NCBI GenBank assembly: GCA_036310845.1
Contig: JAXJRB010000133.1
Coordinates: forward strand, 6,714-70,713
DNA length: 64,000 bases
Direction: 5' to 3'
Source of the DNA: COE1 sp036310845
GTDB taxonomy: Bacteria; Bacillota; Clostridia; Lachnospirales; Lachnospiraceae
How positions within the stretch are numbered: position 1 is the first letter of the stretch; every line of letters begins with the position of its first letter. This document shows, piece after piece, positions 52,806 through 61,453 of this stretch. The position numbers and the translations under genes were made by a program. The notes beneath the pieces are model-generated. The model searched no databases. It worked only from the letters and a program-made list of their open reading frames with translations, and was not told where the DNA came from.

Positions 52806-53675
52806 ATGGAAAGATATAAGTTAAATGTAGAATTAGCACAGATGTTAAAAGGTGGAGTTATTATGGATGTAACGACACCTGAGCAGGCAAGAATTGCAGA
52901 GGCAGCAGGAGCTTGTGCAGTAATGGCATTAGAACGTATACCAGCAGATATTAGAGCAGCAGGAGGAGTATCTCGTATGAGTGATCCTAAGATGATAAAG
53001 GGAATACAACAAGCGGTATCCATTCCTGTTATGGCAAAATGTCGTATAGGACACTTCGCAGAAGCTCAGATTCTGGAGGCTATAGATATTGATTATATTG
53101 ATGAAAGTGAAGTGCTTTCACCAGCGGATGATGTATATCATATTGATAAGACAAAATTTAGTGTACCTTTTGTATGCGGAGCAAAAGATTTAGGAGAAGC
53201 GCTTCGTCGTATCAGTGAAGGGGCATCCATGATTCGTACAAAAGGAGAACCGGGAACCGGAGATATCGTGCAAGCAGTACGTCATATGAGAATGATGAAT
53301 AGTGAAATAGCAAAAATTTCTGCTATGCGAGAAGATGAGCTTTTTCAAGAGGCAAAGATGTTACAAGTACCATATGAGTTAGTAGTATATGTACATAAAA
53401 ATAAAAAACTGCCAGTTGTAAACTTTGCGGCAGGAGGAGTAGCAACACCGGCTGATGCTGCATTGATGATGCAATTAGGTGCAGAGGGAGTCTTTGTGGG
53501 ATCTGGAATATTTAAGTCAGGAAATCCACAAAAGCGAGCAAATGCAATCGTAAAAGCAGTGGCAAATTATACGGATGCCAAGTTAATTGCAGAGCTGTCT
53601 GAAGATTTAGGTGAAGCAATGGTAGGAATTAATGAGCAGGAAATAGAATTACTTATGGCAGAAAGAGGAAAATAA
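52806..53675 (+). CDS. pdxS: Pyridoxal 5'-phosphate synthase subunit PdxS
   Basis: PdxS forms PLP from ribose 5-phosphate, glyceraldehyde 3-phosphate and ammonia supplied by PdxT. The 289-residue protein has GGVIMDVTTPEQARIAEAAGA, ALERIPADIRAAGGVSRM, the substrate lysine in VMAKCRIGH and the second lysine in IRTKGEPGTGD. The spacing and length are normal. AGGAGG precedes the ATG, and pdxT follows within two bases. De novo B6 synthesis in a genome that also has a B6 kinase and a likely B6 importer gives redundant supply. Confidence 0.98.
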   Translation: MERYKLNVELAQMLKGGVIMDVTTPEQARIAEAAGACAVMALERIPADIRAAGGVSRMSDPKMIKGIQQAVSIPVMAKCRIGHFAEAQILEAIDIDYIDESEVLSPADDVYHIDKTKFSVPFVCGAKDLGEALRRISEGASMIRTKGEPGTGDIVQAVRHMRMMNSEIAKISAMREDELFQEAKMLQVPYELVVYVHKNKKLPVVNFAAGGVATPADAALMMQLGAEGVFVGSGIFKSGNPQKRANAIVKAVANYTDAKLIAELSEDLGEAMVGINEQEIELLMAERGK

Positions 53676-53677
53676 AT

Positions 53678-54271
53678 ATGGTAATAGCAGTATTAGCAGT
53701 TCAGGGAGCTTTTGCAGAGCATGAGCAGATGCTGGAAAAATTGAATATACCATATGTTGAATTGAGAAAAAAAGATGATTTATTGCAAAAGTATGATGGA
53801 ATCATTCTACCAGGTGGGGAGAGTACCGTACAAGGAAAATTGTTAAAAGAATTAGATATGTTTGATACATTAAGAGAACAGATTCTTGGGGGAATGCCTG
53901 TGATGGCGACATGTGCAGGATTAATTTTACTCGCAAATAGATTATCAAACGATGAAAGAGAATATTTTAAGTCCTTAGATGTTGTAGTGAAGAGAAATGC
54001 ATATGGAAGACAATTGGGCAGTTTCTTTATTGAAGAAGAGTGCAAAGGAATCGGAAAAATACCTATGACATTTATTAGAGCACCGTATATAGAAAAAGTG
54101 GGAGCAGGTGTGGAAGTACTGGCGATGGAAAACGACCACATTGTAGCGGTCCGTGAAAAGAATCAGCTCGGAATGGCATTTCATCCTGAATTAGATCAGG
54201 ATGAGCGTGTGCATGAATATTTTATTACCATGGTAAAGGAAAGTGTTCTTCAAAAGGGCAATATTTATTAG
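53678..54271 (+). CDS. pdxT: Pyridoxal 5'-phosphate synthase glutaminase subunit PdxT
   Basis: PdxT hydrolyses glutamine and channels ammonia to PdxS. The 197-residue protein has AVQGAFAEHEQML, PGGEST near 47, the catalytic Cys in TCAGLILLA near 80, and the FHPEL histidine-glutamate near 169. The start codon comes two bases after pdxS ends, so the pair is tightly coupled. Confidence 0.97.
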   Translation: MVIAVLAVQGAFAEHEQMLEKLNIPYVELRKKDDLLQKYDGIILPGGESTVQGKLLKELDMFDTLREQILGGMPVMATCAGLILLANRLSNDEREYFKSLDVVVKRNAYGRQLGSFFIEEECKGIGKIPMTFIRAPYIEKVGAGVEVLAMENDHIVAVREKNQLGMAFHPELDQDERVHEYFITMVKESVLQKGNIY

Positions 54272-54304
54272 GATTTTCCAGTTAGAAAGTAAATTACATT
54301 TTTG

Positions 54305-54334
54305 TGTACAAAATCCCTACAAATGGCTTATACT
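54305..54334 (+). promoter_or_regulatory. Candidate promoter of AAA-ATPase gene
   Basis: TGTACA (54305-54310) and TATACT (54329-54334) have an 18-base spacer. The same TGTACA/TATACT pair, with a 17-base spacer, precedes the SNF2 gene at 56219. Confidence 0.55.
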
Positions 54335-54368
54335 AAAAAGAGAGCTATTGGGAAGGATATGATAACGA

Positions 54369-56078
54369 ATGGCGAGAAATGTAGCAATAGGAATACAGGA
54401 TTTCGAAAAAATTATAAAACAGAATTGTTTTTATGTTGATAAAACTAAGTTTATTAAGGAATGGTGGGAGAGTGCAGATGATGTTACCTTGATTGCTCGC
54501 CCACGCCGTTTTGGAAAAACCTTGAATATCAGTATGCTAGAGCAGTTTTTCTCTGTGAAATATGCAAACAGAAGTGATTTGTTTGAGAGGCTTTTTATAT
54601 GGCAGAATGAGAAGTATCGTCAGATACAAGGGACTTATCCCGTCTTAAGCTTATCTTTTGCTAGAGTGAAGGAAAACAATTATCAAAATGCACATGGTAA
54701 AATAAGTGAAATTCTTAGGAAACTATATACAGAACATATTTATGTAAGAGATAGTGAGAAGTTAACTCAACAGGAGAAAGTATTTTATGATAGGATGTTA
54801 GAAGAAGGATGGGAGGATAATGATATCACATCTTCCTTACATCAGTTGTCCGATTTTTTATATCGCTATTATGGAAAGAAAGTAATTATTCTGCTTGATG
54901 AATATGATACTCCTATGCAGGAGGCATATGTAAATGGGTATTGGGAAGAATTGGTAGCATTAACTAGGAGTCTTTTTAATGCTACTTTTAAAACCAATCC
55001 ATATCTGGAAAGAGCATTAATGACAGGTATTACAAGGGTTAGCAAGGAATCCATTTTCTCGGATTTAAATAATATAAAAGTAGTAACTACGACATCAGAG
55101 GAATACGCAACAAGCTTTGGATTTACCGAAGAAGAGGTATTTGCAGCATTGGACGAATGTGGATTGGGTAATGAAAAGGCGGAAGTAAAAGCATGGTATG
55201 ATGGGTTTATTTTTGGAAGTCACCGTGATATATATAATCCTTGGTCAGTGTTGAATTTTCTGGATACGAATGGAATATTCGATACCTATTGGGCAAATAC
55301 CAGTGGAAATCGTTTGGTAGGAAAGTTGTTACAAGAAGGGAATAAGCATATTAAATTGTCCTTTGAAGCCTTATTAAAAGGGGAAGCAATCAGCTCGCCC
55401 ATTGATGAGCAAATTGTGTACAGTCAGTTAGGTGATAATGAGATGGCTGTATGGAGTTTGTTGTTGGCAAGTGGCTATTTAAAGGTTCTTGAGTATGAAC
55501 GGTTAAATCAGATTTCCATAGGAAGAAAGCCAAACTATAAGCTGATGTTGACAAATGGGGAAGTACGAAGGATGTTCTATTCCATGGTGCATGAATGGTT
55601 CATGGAAACAGAGTCAGACTATAATGATTTTGTACTGGCGATGTTTTATAACGATATCGATGAAATGAATGCCTATATGAATAAAGTGACTCGAACAATG
55701 TTTAGTTATTTTGATACAGGAAGAAATTCTGAGGAAGCAGAGCCTGAGCGTTTCTACCATGGCTTTGTATTAGGGCTGATGGCAGAACTTAGTGGTGAAT
55801 ATGTAGTTACCTCGAATCGTGAAAGTGGCTTTGGAAGATATGATGTTATGCTAGAGCCTTGTGATAAGAGCAAAAAGGCTTATATTTTGGAATTCAAGGT
55901 GCATAAGTCAAAGCGTGAAAAGTCAATGGAAGAAACGGTAGAGAATGCTCTAAAGCAAATTGAAGAGAAGCAGTATGAAATGGACTTGATTGCTAGAGGC
56001 ATACCAAAAGAAAATATCTATAAATATGGATTTGCATTTAGAGGAAAAGAAGTATTGATAGGAAATGGAATAGAATAA
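54369..56078 (+). CDS. AAA-ATPase-like protein with PD-(D/E)XK nuclease-like C-terminus
   Basis: This 569-residue protein belongs to the AAA-ATPase_like/PDDEXK_9 family, which is widespread in anaerobes and often present in many copies. It has NFEKIIKQNCFYVDKTKFI-type N-terminal signature residues, a P-loop ARPRRFGKTLNISML near 42-56, and LLDEYDTPM near 178. At the end is a nuclease-like core GRYDVMLEP with EFKVHK, which supplies the D and ExK acidic residues. The family is sometimes called transposon-related, but its function is unknown. The frame is intact. GAACGA-type SD is weak. Confidence 0.85.
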   Translation: MARNVAIGIQDFEKIIKQNCFYVDKTKFIKEWWESADDVTLIARPRRFGKTLNISMLEQFFSVKYANRSDLFERLFIWQNEKYRQIQGTYPVLSLSFARVKENNYQNAHGKISEILRKLYTEHIYVRDSEKLTQQEKVFYDRMLEEGWEDNDITSSLHQLSDFLYRYYGKKVIILLDEYDTPMQEAYVNGYWEELVALTRSLFNATFKTNPYLERALMTGITRVSKESIFSDLNNIKVVTTTSEEYATSFGFTEEEVFAALDECGLGNEKAEVKAWYDGFIFGSHRDIYNPWSVLNFLDTNGIFDTYWANTSGNRLVGKLLQEGNKHIKLSFEALLKGEAISSPIDEQIVYSQLGDNEMAVWSLLLASGYLKVLEYERLNQISIGRKPNYKLMLTNGEVRRMFYSMVHEWFMETESDYNDFVLAMFYNDIDEMNAYMNKVTRTMFSYFDTGRNSEEAEPERFYHGFVLGLMAELSGEYVVTSNRESGFGRYDVMLEPCDKSKKAYILEFKVHKSKREKSMEETVENALKQIEEKQYEMDLIARGIPKENIYKYGFAFRGKEVLIGNGIE

Positions 56079-56088
56079 GTATAGAAAG

Positions 56089-56122
56089 TGGAAGTATCTG
56101 AAAGTGGATACTTCCATTTTTT
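56089..56122 (+). terminator. Terminator after AAA-ATPase gene
   Basis: GGAAGTATC pairs with GATACTTCC, then ATTTTTT. Confidence 0.88.
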
Positions 56123-56125
56123 AGG

Positions 56126-56213
56126 TATTAGGAAATTGCTGTTATGTAGTGGTAGTTAATAAAGAATTTACGAAGTAAATTCTTTTAGTGATTGCTGTTG
56201 GGCAATCACTTTT
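56126..56213 (+). repeat. Dispersed two-hairpin repeat, copy D
   Basis: GCTGTTATGTAGTGGTAGT begins at 56138. Hairpin 1 is AAGAATTTAC/GTAAATTCTT, with a base-pair change (T-A for C-G) compared with the other copies, and hairpin 2 is AGTGATTGC/GGCAATCACT. It lies between the AAA-ATPase terminator and the SNF2 promoter. Confidence 0.85.
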
Positions 56214-56218
56214 GTGTG

Positions 56219-56247
56219 TGTACAAAGGAAAGTAAAAAGCTTATACT
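56219..56247 (+). promoter_or_regulatory. Candidate promoter of SNF2 gene
   Basis: TGTACA (56219-56224) and TATACT (56242-56247) have a 17-base spacer, immediately after repeat copy D. Confidence 0.55.
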
Positions 56248-56309
56248 AGATTGAGATAATAAGTTTACAGCAATTGATGCCGGATAGTTTTATAAAGGAG
56301 CGCAATATC

Positions 56310-59300
56310 ATGCAACAATGGATAAAAATGTTCGATAAGTCTGTTCTAGAAGCGGCTGAAAGAATATATAAGGAAAACAGAGTAGAAATAAGCAGTAGAA
56401 CACAGGATATGATGAAAGCAAAAGTGCATGGACAAAAAATGCATGAAGTAGTAGTAGCTTTAAAAAATGACAATCCGGTCAGGCTGAGATGTAATTGTCC
56501 GAAATCTAAGTTGGGTAAAAATTGTGAACATATGGCCGCGGCGATGTATTTTCTATATGCAGATACGATAAATGCTGAAAAGGAAAAGAAAAAGCAGGAG
56601 GAAGAAGCAACTCTTATGAGGTTGCGAAAAGCAGAGATAGAGAGAATTGAACGAGAGCAGCGTGCAAAAGAGGAAGAAAGAGAAAGGCTAGAAAAAGCAG
56701 AACGGGAAGAGCAAGAAAGGCAACAGTGTGCGAAGGAAGAAAAAGCAAAGCAGATAGCTGAGAAAAAAGCATTAAAAGCAGCGCAGAAAGCAGAACGAAA
56801 AAAGAAAAGAGACGAAGCGCAAAAAGCAGAGCAATTAAGACGTGAAGTAGAAGCTAAAAAGAAAATAGAAGAGGAACAAAAGCGACAGGAAGAACAGGAG
56901 AAGAGAGAGCAGGAAGCAGAAGCACGCAAGAAAGCGGAAGAAGAAGCAAGAAAAATCAGACAGGCAGAAGAAGAAAGAAAAAAACAGAAAAAGATACAGG
57001 ATGCAATTATGAAAAAGAAGAACATAGATAGCAGGGAATATCGCTATTTTGATATAGAAAAGATGATGGATACTCTTGAGATAGAAGAAGCTGATAGAGA
57101 AAAAGGTCAGAAGCTGTGTGATAAAGGGTATATGGATTTACAAACAATTGATACGGGCTACATAGAAGGCGAGGATGAGCTGATGCTTATCTTAGAAGCA
57201 GATTGTAGAGTAGGCAGTAGAGGGCATGTACGTGTAAATATGCTGTGTTCAAAATTAACAGCGGAAAAAGTAACATGTAGCTGTGATGATTGCAGACGAT
57301 ATGGATATTATTATTGGCATGGTGAAAGTAATTGTAAATATGTCGCAGCAACATTGCTTAAAGCTAGGGAGATTATAGAAAAAAGGAACATGGGTGATGC
57401 AACAGATAAGACAGGAGCAGTTTTATTGAATTTGTATAGAATGCAGAGGGGAAAAGGTATTCTTGCCAATGCAGTCAAAAATGAGGAGAGTATTTGTTTA
57501 GAGCCTAGAATAGTAAATTACGGAAAGAGACTAAAATTGTCGTTTAAGATTGGCTCAAGCAAGATGTATGTTGTGAAGGAGCTGGGAGAGTTTGCAGATG
57601 CCGTAGAGAGCTGTGAAACACTTACTTATGGAAGAGATACAGAAATTAATCATCAGTTGGATAATTTTACGCAGGAGTCAAGAAAGTGGATAACATATAT
57701 TAACCGAGTAGTGGATGAGGAAAGGATAATCCAAAAAAGACTCTTGGAACATAGATATTACTATGGAAAGAACGATATGAAATGCTCGGATATAGAGCTA
57801 TATGGATGGAGATTGGACCGCTTCTATGAATTAGTGGGGCAAGAAGGCTGCGAATATGAGGATCGAAGTGGTAATGCTAAGAAAAAGACGATTCTGCATA
57901 CCAAAGAAAAGAATCCGAATATAAGTATGAATATTAATGTGAATAAAGATAAGGAGTTTGAAGGAATTCGGGTAAGTTGTAAGATGCCTTATTTTTATGA
58001 AGGAGAAAAAGCGGCGTATTATATTGAAGGCGGTTATTTGAAAAAAGTAGATGAGGAATTTACAGAAAAAGCAAAACTCTTATTTTCAGGAACTTCCAAT
58101 GGAGAACTATATTTTCAAGTAGGAAGAAACAAATTACAAGATTTTTACTACAATATGCTTCCACAGCTAGAGGATATTGTGGAAATTAAGGAAAAGAACC
58201 GGGAAGAAATTGAAAAATATTTACCGCCTGAAGTCAGATTTTTGTTTTACTTAGATAGTAATCAGGGGAACATAGAATGCAAGGTAAATGCTGTTTATGG
58301 AGAAAACGAGGTTTCTATATTAGACACGATAGACCAAAATGAAGAGGCGGATTATAGCTTTCGTATGCGGTCTAGAGAAGAAGAGATATTGTTTTTACTA
58401 CAGGAATTTTTCCCTTATTACGATAAAGAGAAGAATATGATTCATTGTGGAAAAGAAGAAAATCTGATTTTTCAGGTGCTAAAGAAAGGATTGGATGTAT
58501 TAGCCGGATTAGGAGAAGTACATTGTACACAAGCATTTAAAAACATGAATGTTATTCAAAAGGTCAAGGTATCGGTAGGGGTTGCGATACAAAATGGAAT
58601 GCTTGATTTGGATATTATTTCTGAAGAACTGAGTCATAAGGATTTACTAGAGATTTTAGACAGTTATCGTGCGAAGAAGACATATTTTAGATTGAAAAAC
58701 GGAAGCTTTGTAAATTTAGAAAATGATGAGCTGAAAATGCTGGAAGAGATTACGAATACATTACAGCTGTCGCCGAAGGAATTTATCAAGGGAAAAGTAC
58801 ATTTACCGATATATCGTTCGTTATACTTAGATAAGCTTTTAGAGGAAAATAGTTCCATATATAATACAAGAGATAAGAGCTTTCGAAGCATGATTAAGAA
58901 TTTTAAAGCTGTAAATGAAGCTGATTTTGAAGAACCGGAAAGTTTATCGCAGATTATGCGAGGCTATCAGAGAAATGGCTTTAAATGGATGAAGCTCCTT
59001 GAAAGCTATGGATTTGGTGGAATCCTTGCAGATGATATGGGATTAGGAAAGACTCTTCAGACGATTGCGGTGCTGTTAGCTGCAAAGCAGGAAAATGTAA
59101 CAACAAAGCCTTCTTTAGTAGTTGCACCAGCCTCTTTGGTATTCAATTGGAAGGATGAGTTTGAACGATATGCACCACAGCTTGCGGTAGGAATAATAAG
59201 TGGTTCACAAGAAGAGCGACAGGAAGTTATAGCTTCTTATGAAGATTACGATGTACTTGTAACGTCTTATGACTTATTAAAACGCGATATTTCTTATTAT

Positions 59301-60347
59301 GAGGAGAAGGAGTTTGACTATCAGATTATAGATGAGGCACAATATATCAAAAATCACACAACAGCGGCAGCAAAGTCTGTTAAGGTGATTAAGAGCAGAG
59401 TGAAATATGCTTTGACAGGTACACCAATCGAAAACAGATTGAGTGAACTGTGGAGTATTTTTGATTATCTGATGCCAGGTTTCTTATATCGATATGATAC
59501 CTTCAAAAAGGAAATAGAAACCAAGATTGTAAAGAATGAGGATGAAGATGCTGCAAAACGGTTACAGAGAATGGTAGCACCGTTCATATTAAGAAGATTG
59601 AAAACAGATGTATTAAAGGACTTACCAGATAAGCTAGAAGAGACTAGAGTAGTAGCAATTGAAGGTGAACAAAGAAAGCTTTATGATGCACAAGTGGTAC
59701 ATATGCGTCAGGAGATTGCAAAGCAGAGTGGAGAAGAATTCAGCCGTAATAAATTACAGATATTAGCAGAGCTTACGAAATTGCGACAAATATGTTGTGA
59801 TCCTTCGTTATGCTTCGAAAATTACCATGGAGAGTCTGCAAAAACAGAGGCATGTATAGAATTGGTACAAAGTGCTCTGGAGGGAGGACATAAGGTTCTG
59901 CTGTTTTCACAGTTTACAACAATGCTCGAAATACTGGAAAAAAGACTGAAAACGGAGGGGATTACGTATTATAAAATTACAGGAGAGACCCCAAAGGAAA
60001 AACGTTTGCAGTTAGTAAAAGAATTTAATGAAAATAATGTAGGAGTGTTTTTAATCTCTCTTAAGGCTGGAGGTGTGGGCTTGAATCTGACAGGCGCAGA
60101 TGTCGTTATCCACTATGACCCATGGTGGAATGTGGCAGCGCAGAATCAGGCAACAGACAGAGCACACAGAATAGGGCAGCAGAAAAAGGTAACGGTATAT
60201 AAATTAATTGTGAAGCAATCCGTAGAAGAGAAGATCCAAAAGCTACAGGAAGCCAAGAAGGACCTTGCTGACAAGGTAATCAATGGAGAAACGAATCAAT
60301 TAAGCAATATGAGCCAAGAAGAATTATTGGAAATACTCAGCTGCTAA
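56310..60347 (+). CDS. SNF2-family helicase with SWIM zinc finger and long charged coiled coil
   Basis: This 1345-residue DNA-translocase-type protein has an N-terminal SWIM zinc finger (CNCP at 61-64, CEH at 72-74), a long K/E/R/A-rich coiled coil from about 90 to 245, a second cysteine cluster (CSCDDC, then NCKYVA), a middle SNF2-associated region, and a C-terminal SNF2 ATPase. Walker A DDMGLGKT is at 908-915, DEAQ at 1008-1011, and helicase motif VI includes DRAHRIGQ at 1283-1290. Bacterial SWIM-SNF2 proteins are uncharacterised as a rule; an effect on DNA-protein complexes is inferred. The frame runs from 56274, but AAAGGAG precedes ATG 56310. Confidence 0.92.
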   Translation: MQQWIKMFDKSVLEAAERIYKENRVEISSRTQDMMKAKVHGQKMHEVVVALKNDNPVRLRCNCPKSKLGKNCEHMAAAMYFLYADTINAEKEKKKQEEEATLMRLRKAEIERIEREQRAKEEERERLEKAEREEQERQQCAKEEKAKQIAEKKALKAAQKAERKKKRDEAQKAEQLRREVEAKKKIEEEQKRQEEQEKREQEAEARKKAEEEARKIRQAEEERKKQKKIQDAIMKKKNIDSREYRYFDIEKMMDTLEIEEADREKGQKLCDKGYMDLQTIDTGYIEGEDELMLILEADCRVGSRGHVRVNMLCSKLTAEKVTCSCDDCRRYGYYYWHGESNCKYVAATLLKAREIIEKRNMGDATDKTGAVLLNLYRMQRGKGILANAVKNEESICLEPRIVNYGKRLKLSFKIGSSKMYVVKELGEFADAVESCETLTYGRDTEINHQLDNFTQESRKWITYINRVVDEERIIQKRLLEHRYYYGKNDMKCSDIELYGWRLDRFYELVGQEGCEYEDRSGNAKKKTILHTKEKNPNISMNINVNKDKEFEGIRVSCKMPYFYEGEKAAYYIEGGYLKKVDEEFTEKAKLLFSGTSNGELYFQVGRNKLQDFYYNMLPQLEDIVEIKEKNREEIEKYLPPEVRFLFYLDSNQGNIECKVNAVYGENEVSILDTIDQNEEADYSFRMRSREEEILFLLQEFFPYYDKEKNMIHCGKEENLIFQVLKKGLDVLAGLGEVHCTQAFKNMNVIQKVKVSVGVAIQNGMLDLDIISEELSHKDLLEILDSYRAKKTYFRLKNGSFVNLENDELKMLEEITNTLQLSPKEFIKGKVHLPIYRSLYLDKLLEENSSIYNTRDKSFRSMIKNFKAVNEADFEEPESLSQIMRGYQRNGFKWMKLLESYGFGGILADDMGLGKTLQTIAVLLAAKQENVTTKPSLVVAPASLVFNWKDEFERYAPQLAVGIISGSQEERQEVIASYEDYDVLVTSYDLLKRDISYYEEKEFDYQIIDEAQYIKNHTTAAAKSVKVIKSRVKYALTGTPIENRLSELWSIFDYLMPGFLYRYDTFKKEIETKIVKNEDEDAAKRLQRMVAPFILRRLKTDVLKDLPDKLEETRVVAIEGEQRKLYDAQVVHMRQEIAKQSGEEFSRNKLQILAELTKLRQICCDPSLCFENYHGESAKTEACIELVQSALEGGHKVLLFSQFTTMLEILEKRLKTEGITYYKITGETPKEKRLQLVKEFNENNVGVFLISLKAGGVGLNLTGADVVIHYDPWWNVAAQNQATDRAHRIGQQKKVTVYKLIVKQSVEEKIQKLQEAKKDLADKVINGETNQLSNMSQEELLEILSC

Positions 60348-60409
60348 TTTGGGTGTATGTGTATATAAAAGTAACTATTCAGCATTTTTATAATCATATG
60401 TAAAATAGA

Positions 60410-60443
60410 AATCCGCCAAAGCTAAAGACTGAGGCGGATTTTC
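60410..60443 (+). terminator. Terminator after SNF2 gene
   Basis: AATCCGCC (60410-60417) pairs exactly with GGCGGATT (60433-60440) and is followed by TT. Confidence 0.85.
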
Positions 60444-60450
60444 CATTTAT

Positions 60451-60489
60451 AAGGAAAGTGTTGTAATATAGTGGAAAGCACTTTCTTTG
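60451..60489 (-). terminator. Hairpin downstream of the GNAT gene, containing a repeat-like core
   Basis: AAGGAAAGTG (60451-60460) pairs with CACTTTCTTT (60480-60489), one G-U. The loop reads TTGTAATATAGTGG, like the box of the dispersed repeat (GCTGTAACATAGTGG). It directly follows the minus-strand stop codon at 60490, so it may be a truncated repeat serving as terminator. Confidence 0.55.
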
Positions 60490-61017
60490 TTAGGAGTTCT
60501 TATATAATTCTTCGGAAGTTAAGGAGCAAATGACAAGATTTGTCCGTTTACCCGATGCGAAATCAATCCTTCGTTCTCTTAGAATTCCATCTATATGAAA
60601 TCCTAATTTTTGTAATAGATTTTTAGAAGCAATATTGGTTTCGTTGTATTTGGCTTCAATCATATATAAACGGCGATTTATAAGATATTCTTCAAGTACA
60701 CAGTTTAATGCTTCTAAGGCATAACCCTGGTGCTGATATTTGGCACCAATAACATAGGCAATCTCGCCAATGCCTAACTGTTCATATGGGATATCTAAGG
60801 TTACATAGCCAATTGCTTCACTTGTTGTTTTATGGGTAATAAGCCACGCGTGTTCATTAGAAAGAAGTCCTTCTATATAGTGGTCCATTTGTTGAACATT
60901 TTTCATGGGGTAGGAAATAATATATTTTCCTAATTCCTTATCTTGTCCCCAGCCTTTAAAGCAGGAAGCAGAATCAGATTTGATAAAGTGGCGTAATGTT
61001 AAGCGTTTTGTTTCCAT
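60490..61017 (-). CDS. RimJ/RimL-type GNAT acetyltransferase
   Basis: This 175-residue protein begins METKRLTLRHFIKSDSASCF, the RimJ/RimL start, has the acetyl-CoA-binding YQHQGYALEALNCVLEEY with the QxxGYA form, and ends with NLLQKLGFHIDGILRERRI, all typical. It may acetylate a ribosomal or other protein N-terminus or a small molecule; this cannot be decided. It follows the tautomerase gene by three bases on the minus strand, with the SD (GGGAGA) inside the end of that gene, so the two are one transcript. Confidence 0.88.
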   Translation of the reverse strand: METKRLTLRHFIKSDSASCFKGWGQDKELGKYIISYPMKNVQQMDHYIEGLLSNEHAWLITHKTTSEAIGYVTLDIPYEQLGIGEIAYVIGAKYQHQGYALEALNCVLEEYLINRRLYMIEAKYNETNIASKNLLQKLGFHIDGILRERRIDFASGKRTNLVICSLTSEELYKNS

Positions 61018-61020
61018 GAG

Positions 61021-61245
61021 TTAGTCTCCCAGAGAGTATGAATGGGCTTTCCTATATTCATCTTTTACTTTGTCAATGGTTTTTCCACCGATACCGAAAT
61101 TTTTATCAGAAACTTCTTTTATCGTAGTAACAAAAAAATCTTGTGGCACATGCATGATTTCGGAAGAAACTTCCGTTAATCTTCGAATAAGTTCTTCTTT
61201 TTGCTGGTCGGTTAATGTGCCGCTTTCAATTGTGATATAAGGCAT
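61021..61245 (-). CDS. 4-oxalocrotonate tautomerase-like protein
   Basis: This 74-residue protein starts MPYITIESGTLTDQQKEELIRRLTEV, with the catalytic Pro as second residue, which becomes the N-terminal base after Met removal. The VPQDFFVTTIKEVSDKNFGIGG stretch matches the family. It is slightly longer than classic 62-residue 4-OT. No aromatic degradation genes are near, so the physiological substrate is unknown. AAAGGAATG precedes the start on the minus strand. Confidence 0.88.
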   Translation of the reverse strand: MPYITIESGTLTDQQKEELIRRLTEVSSEIMHVPQDFFVTTIKEVSDKNFGIGGKTIDKVKDEYRKAHSYSLGD

Positions 61246-61403
61246 TTTTAAACATTCCTTTCAAGTAAAAAAATTAAGTCATAACAATAAGTATACCATA
61301 TCAGCCTTCTCTTGACCATTTTCAGAGGGAGGGAAATATGTTAAATTTGGTTAGTACATGGGATTAAATAAAGTAAATTCTTTAGGTTACAATCGATGAT
61401 GGG

Positions 61404-61453
61404 GTAAACGAAAAAGCAGTTTTGACATTGCAGGGAACTGCCCCTTCGTTTAC
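61404..61453. promoter_or_regulatory. Two-tier hairpin at the probable left end of the IS91-type element
   Basis: GTAAACGAA (61404-61412) pairs with TTCGTTTAC (61445-61453), and inside it GCAGTT (61416-61421) pairs with AACTGC (61436-61441), separated by symmetric three-base internal loops. The 406 bases from 61246 to 61651 hold no gene; this hairpin is their main feature. The transposase downstream end points toward it, as expected for an origin or terminus hairpin of a rolling-circle element. Confidence 0.55.

Noticed and set aside
56246..57025. 259-codon minus-strand frame rich in Ser, Phe and Cys
   Set aside because: It is the mirror of the Lys/Glu/Arg-rich coiled coil of the SNF2 gene; composition is implausible for a protein.
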